This document shows, piece by piece, positions 14,487-14,684 of a DNA stretch of 14,684 nt. A program made the translations under genes and the position numbers. Within the stretch, counting starts at the first letter, position 1; the number at the start of each line of letters is the position of its first letter. The DNA is taken from contig DQVB01000313.1 of the NCBI GenBank assembly GCA_015661985.1, positions 1 to 14,684 of the forward strand, written 5' to 3'. Below the pieces are notes generated by a model. It had not been told where the DNA came from. It was given only the letters and a program-made list of their open reading frames with translations, and searched no databases. Source of the stretch: Planctomycetota bacterium. Its GTDB lineage: Bacteria; Planctomycetota; Planctomycetia; Pirellulales; Thermoguttaceae.

Positions 14487-14684
14487 AGAGCCGCGCTGGC
14501 GGGCGCCTTCAAGGCCTCAGCCATCCATTTCCTGTGGCGCCGAAGGCCGTAATCCTTCGCGCTGGAAAGCTGAGTTACCCGAAAACTCCTCAATATTCGT
14601 TGACTCGAAACTCGCGGGATCACAACAGACCTTTCTGGGTGCTGCCAACGAATTGGACAGCGCCACCCAGGAACGCATTAGTGA
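14487..14684. other. End of window, no gene seen; one hairpin
   Basis: No frame here looks like protein. This stretch is less GC-rich than its surroundings in part (about 14575-14640). CTGGGTG at 14635-14641 and CACCCAG at 14664-14670 form an inverted repeat that can extend into CTG/CAG with a bulge. It may be the edge of an element lying beyond the window. Confidence 0.3.

Overview
The window is about 14.7 kb of GC-rich bacterial DNA. The gene families point to a planctomycete, probably Pirellulales-like: a TAT-exported Gfo/Idh/MocA oxidoreductase, a secreted PQQ-like beta-propeller protein, a CNHC peroxiredoxin-like protein, small single-pass membrane proteins, and RHS remnants. This placement is inference from protein character, because there is no rRNA or other phylogenetic marker in the window.

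Layout. Positions 1-1472 (+) hold the 3' part of a PAS/PAS sensor histidine kinase of the HisKA_3 type. Its upstream end is cut by the window edge, and the visible N-terminus looks like the tail of a receiver domain. A short uncharacterised gene (1507-1944, -) faces it. Next come a secreted beta-propeller protein (2086-4647, +), a peroxiredoxin-like thiol protein (4909-5487, +) and a TAT-signal oxidoreductase (5814-7124, +). Each of these three has its own ribosome binding site and a candidate promoter, so they look like separate transcription units. Positions 7125-7518 carry no gene but contain hairpins and a 190-bp element with 13-bp perfect inverted ends and an inner 19-bp stem. A small membrane-anchored protein (7519-7875, +) converges on a CPBP intramembrane protease (7893-8537, -). 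A long leader then precedes pyruvate phosphate dikinase (9073-11787, +), the clearest metabolic gene here. It is followed by a nucleotidyltransferase-fold gene broken by one frameshift (11920-12506, +) and a small nitroreductase (12548-13132, +).

The last 1.6 kb (about 13060-14684) is a patchwork of gene debris. It contains two frameshifted RHS/YD-repeat pieces on the minus strand, a CHC2-type zinc-finger fragment on the plus strand between them, and a fragment of a secretin-like short domain abutting the nitroreductase. No intact transposase, tRNA, rRNA, CRISPR array or defence operon is visible.

The genes do not form one pathway. The window reads as an ordinary chromosomal stretch of single-gene units running into an eroded accessory region. 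I found no convincing new multi-gene system. The items most worth a second look are the palindromic element at 7231-7420, the gene mosaic after 13.1 kb, the frameshifted nucleotidyltransferase, and the altered nucleotide-binding motifs in the kinase and the oxidoreductase.
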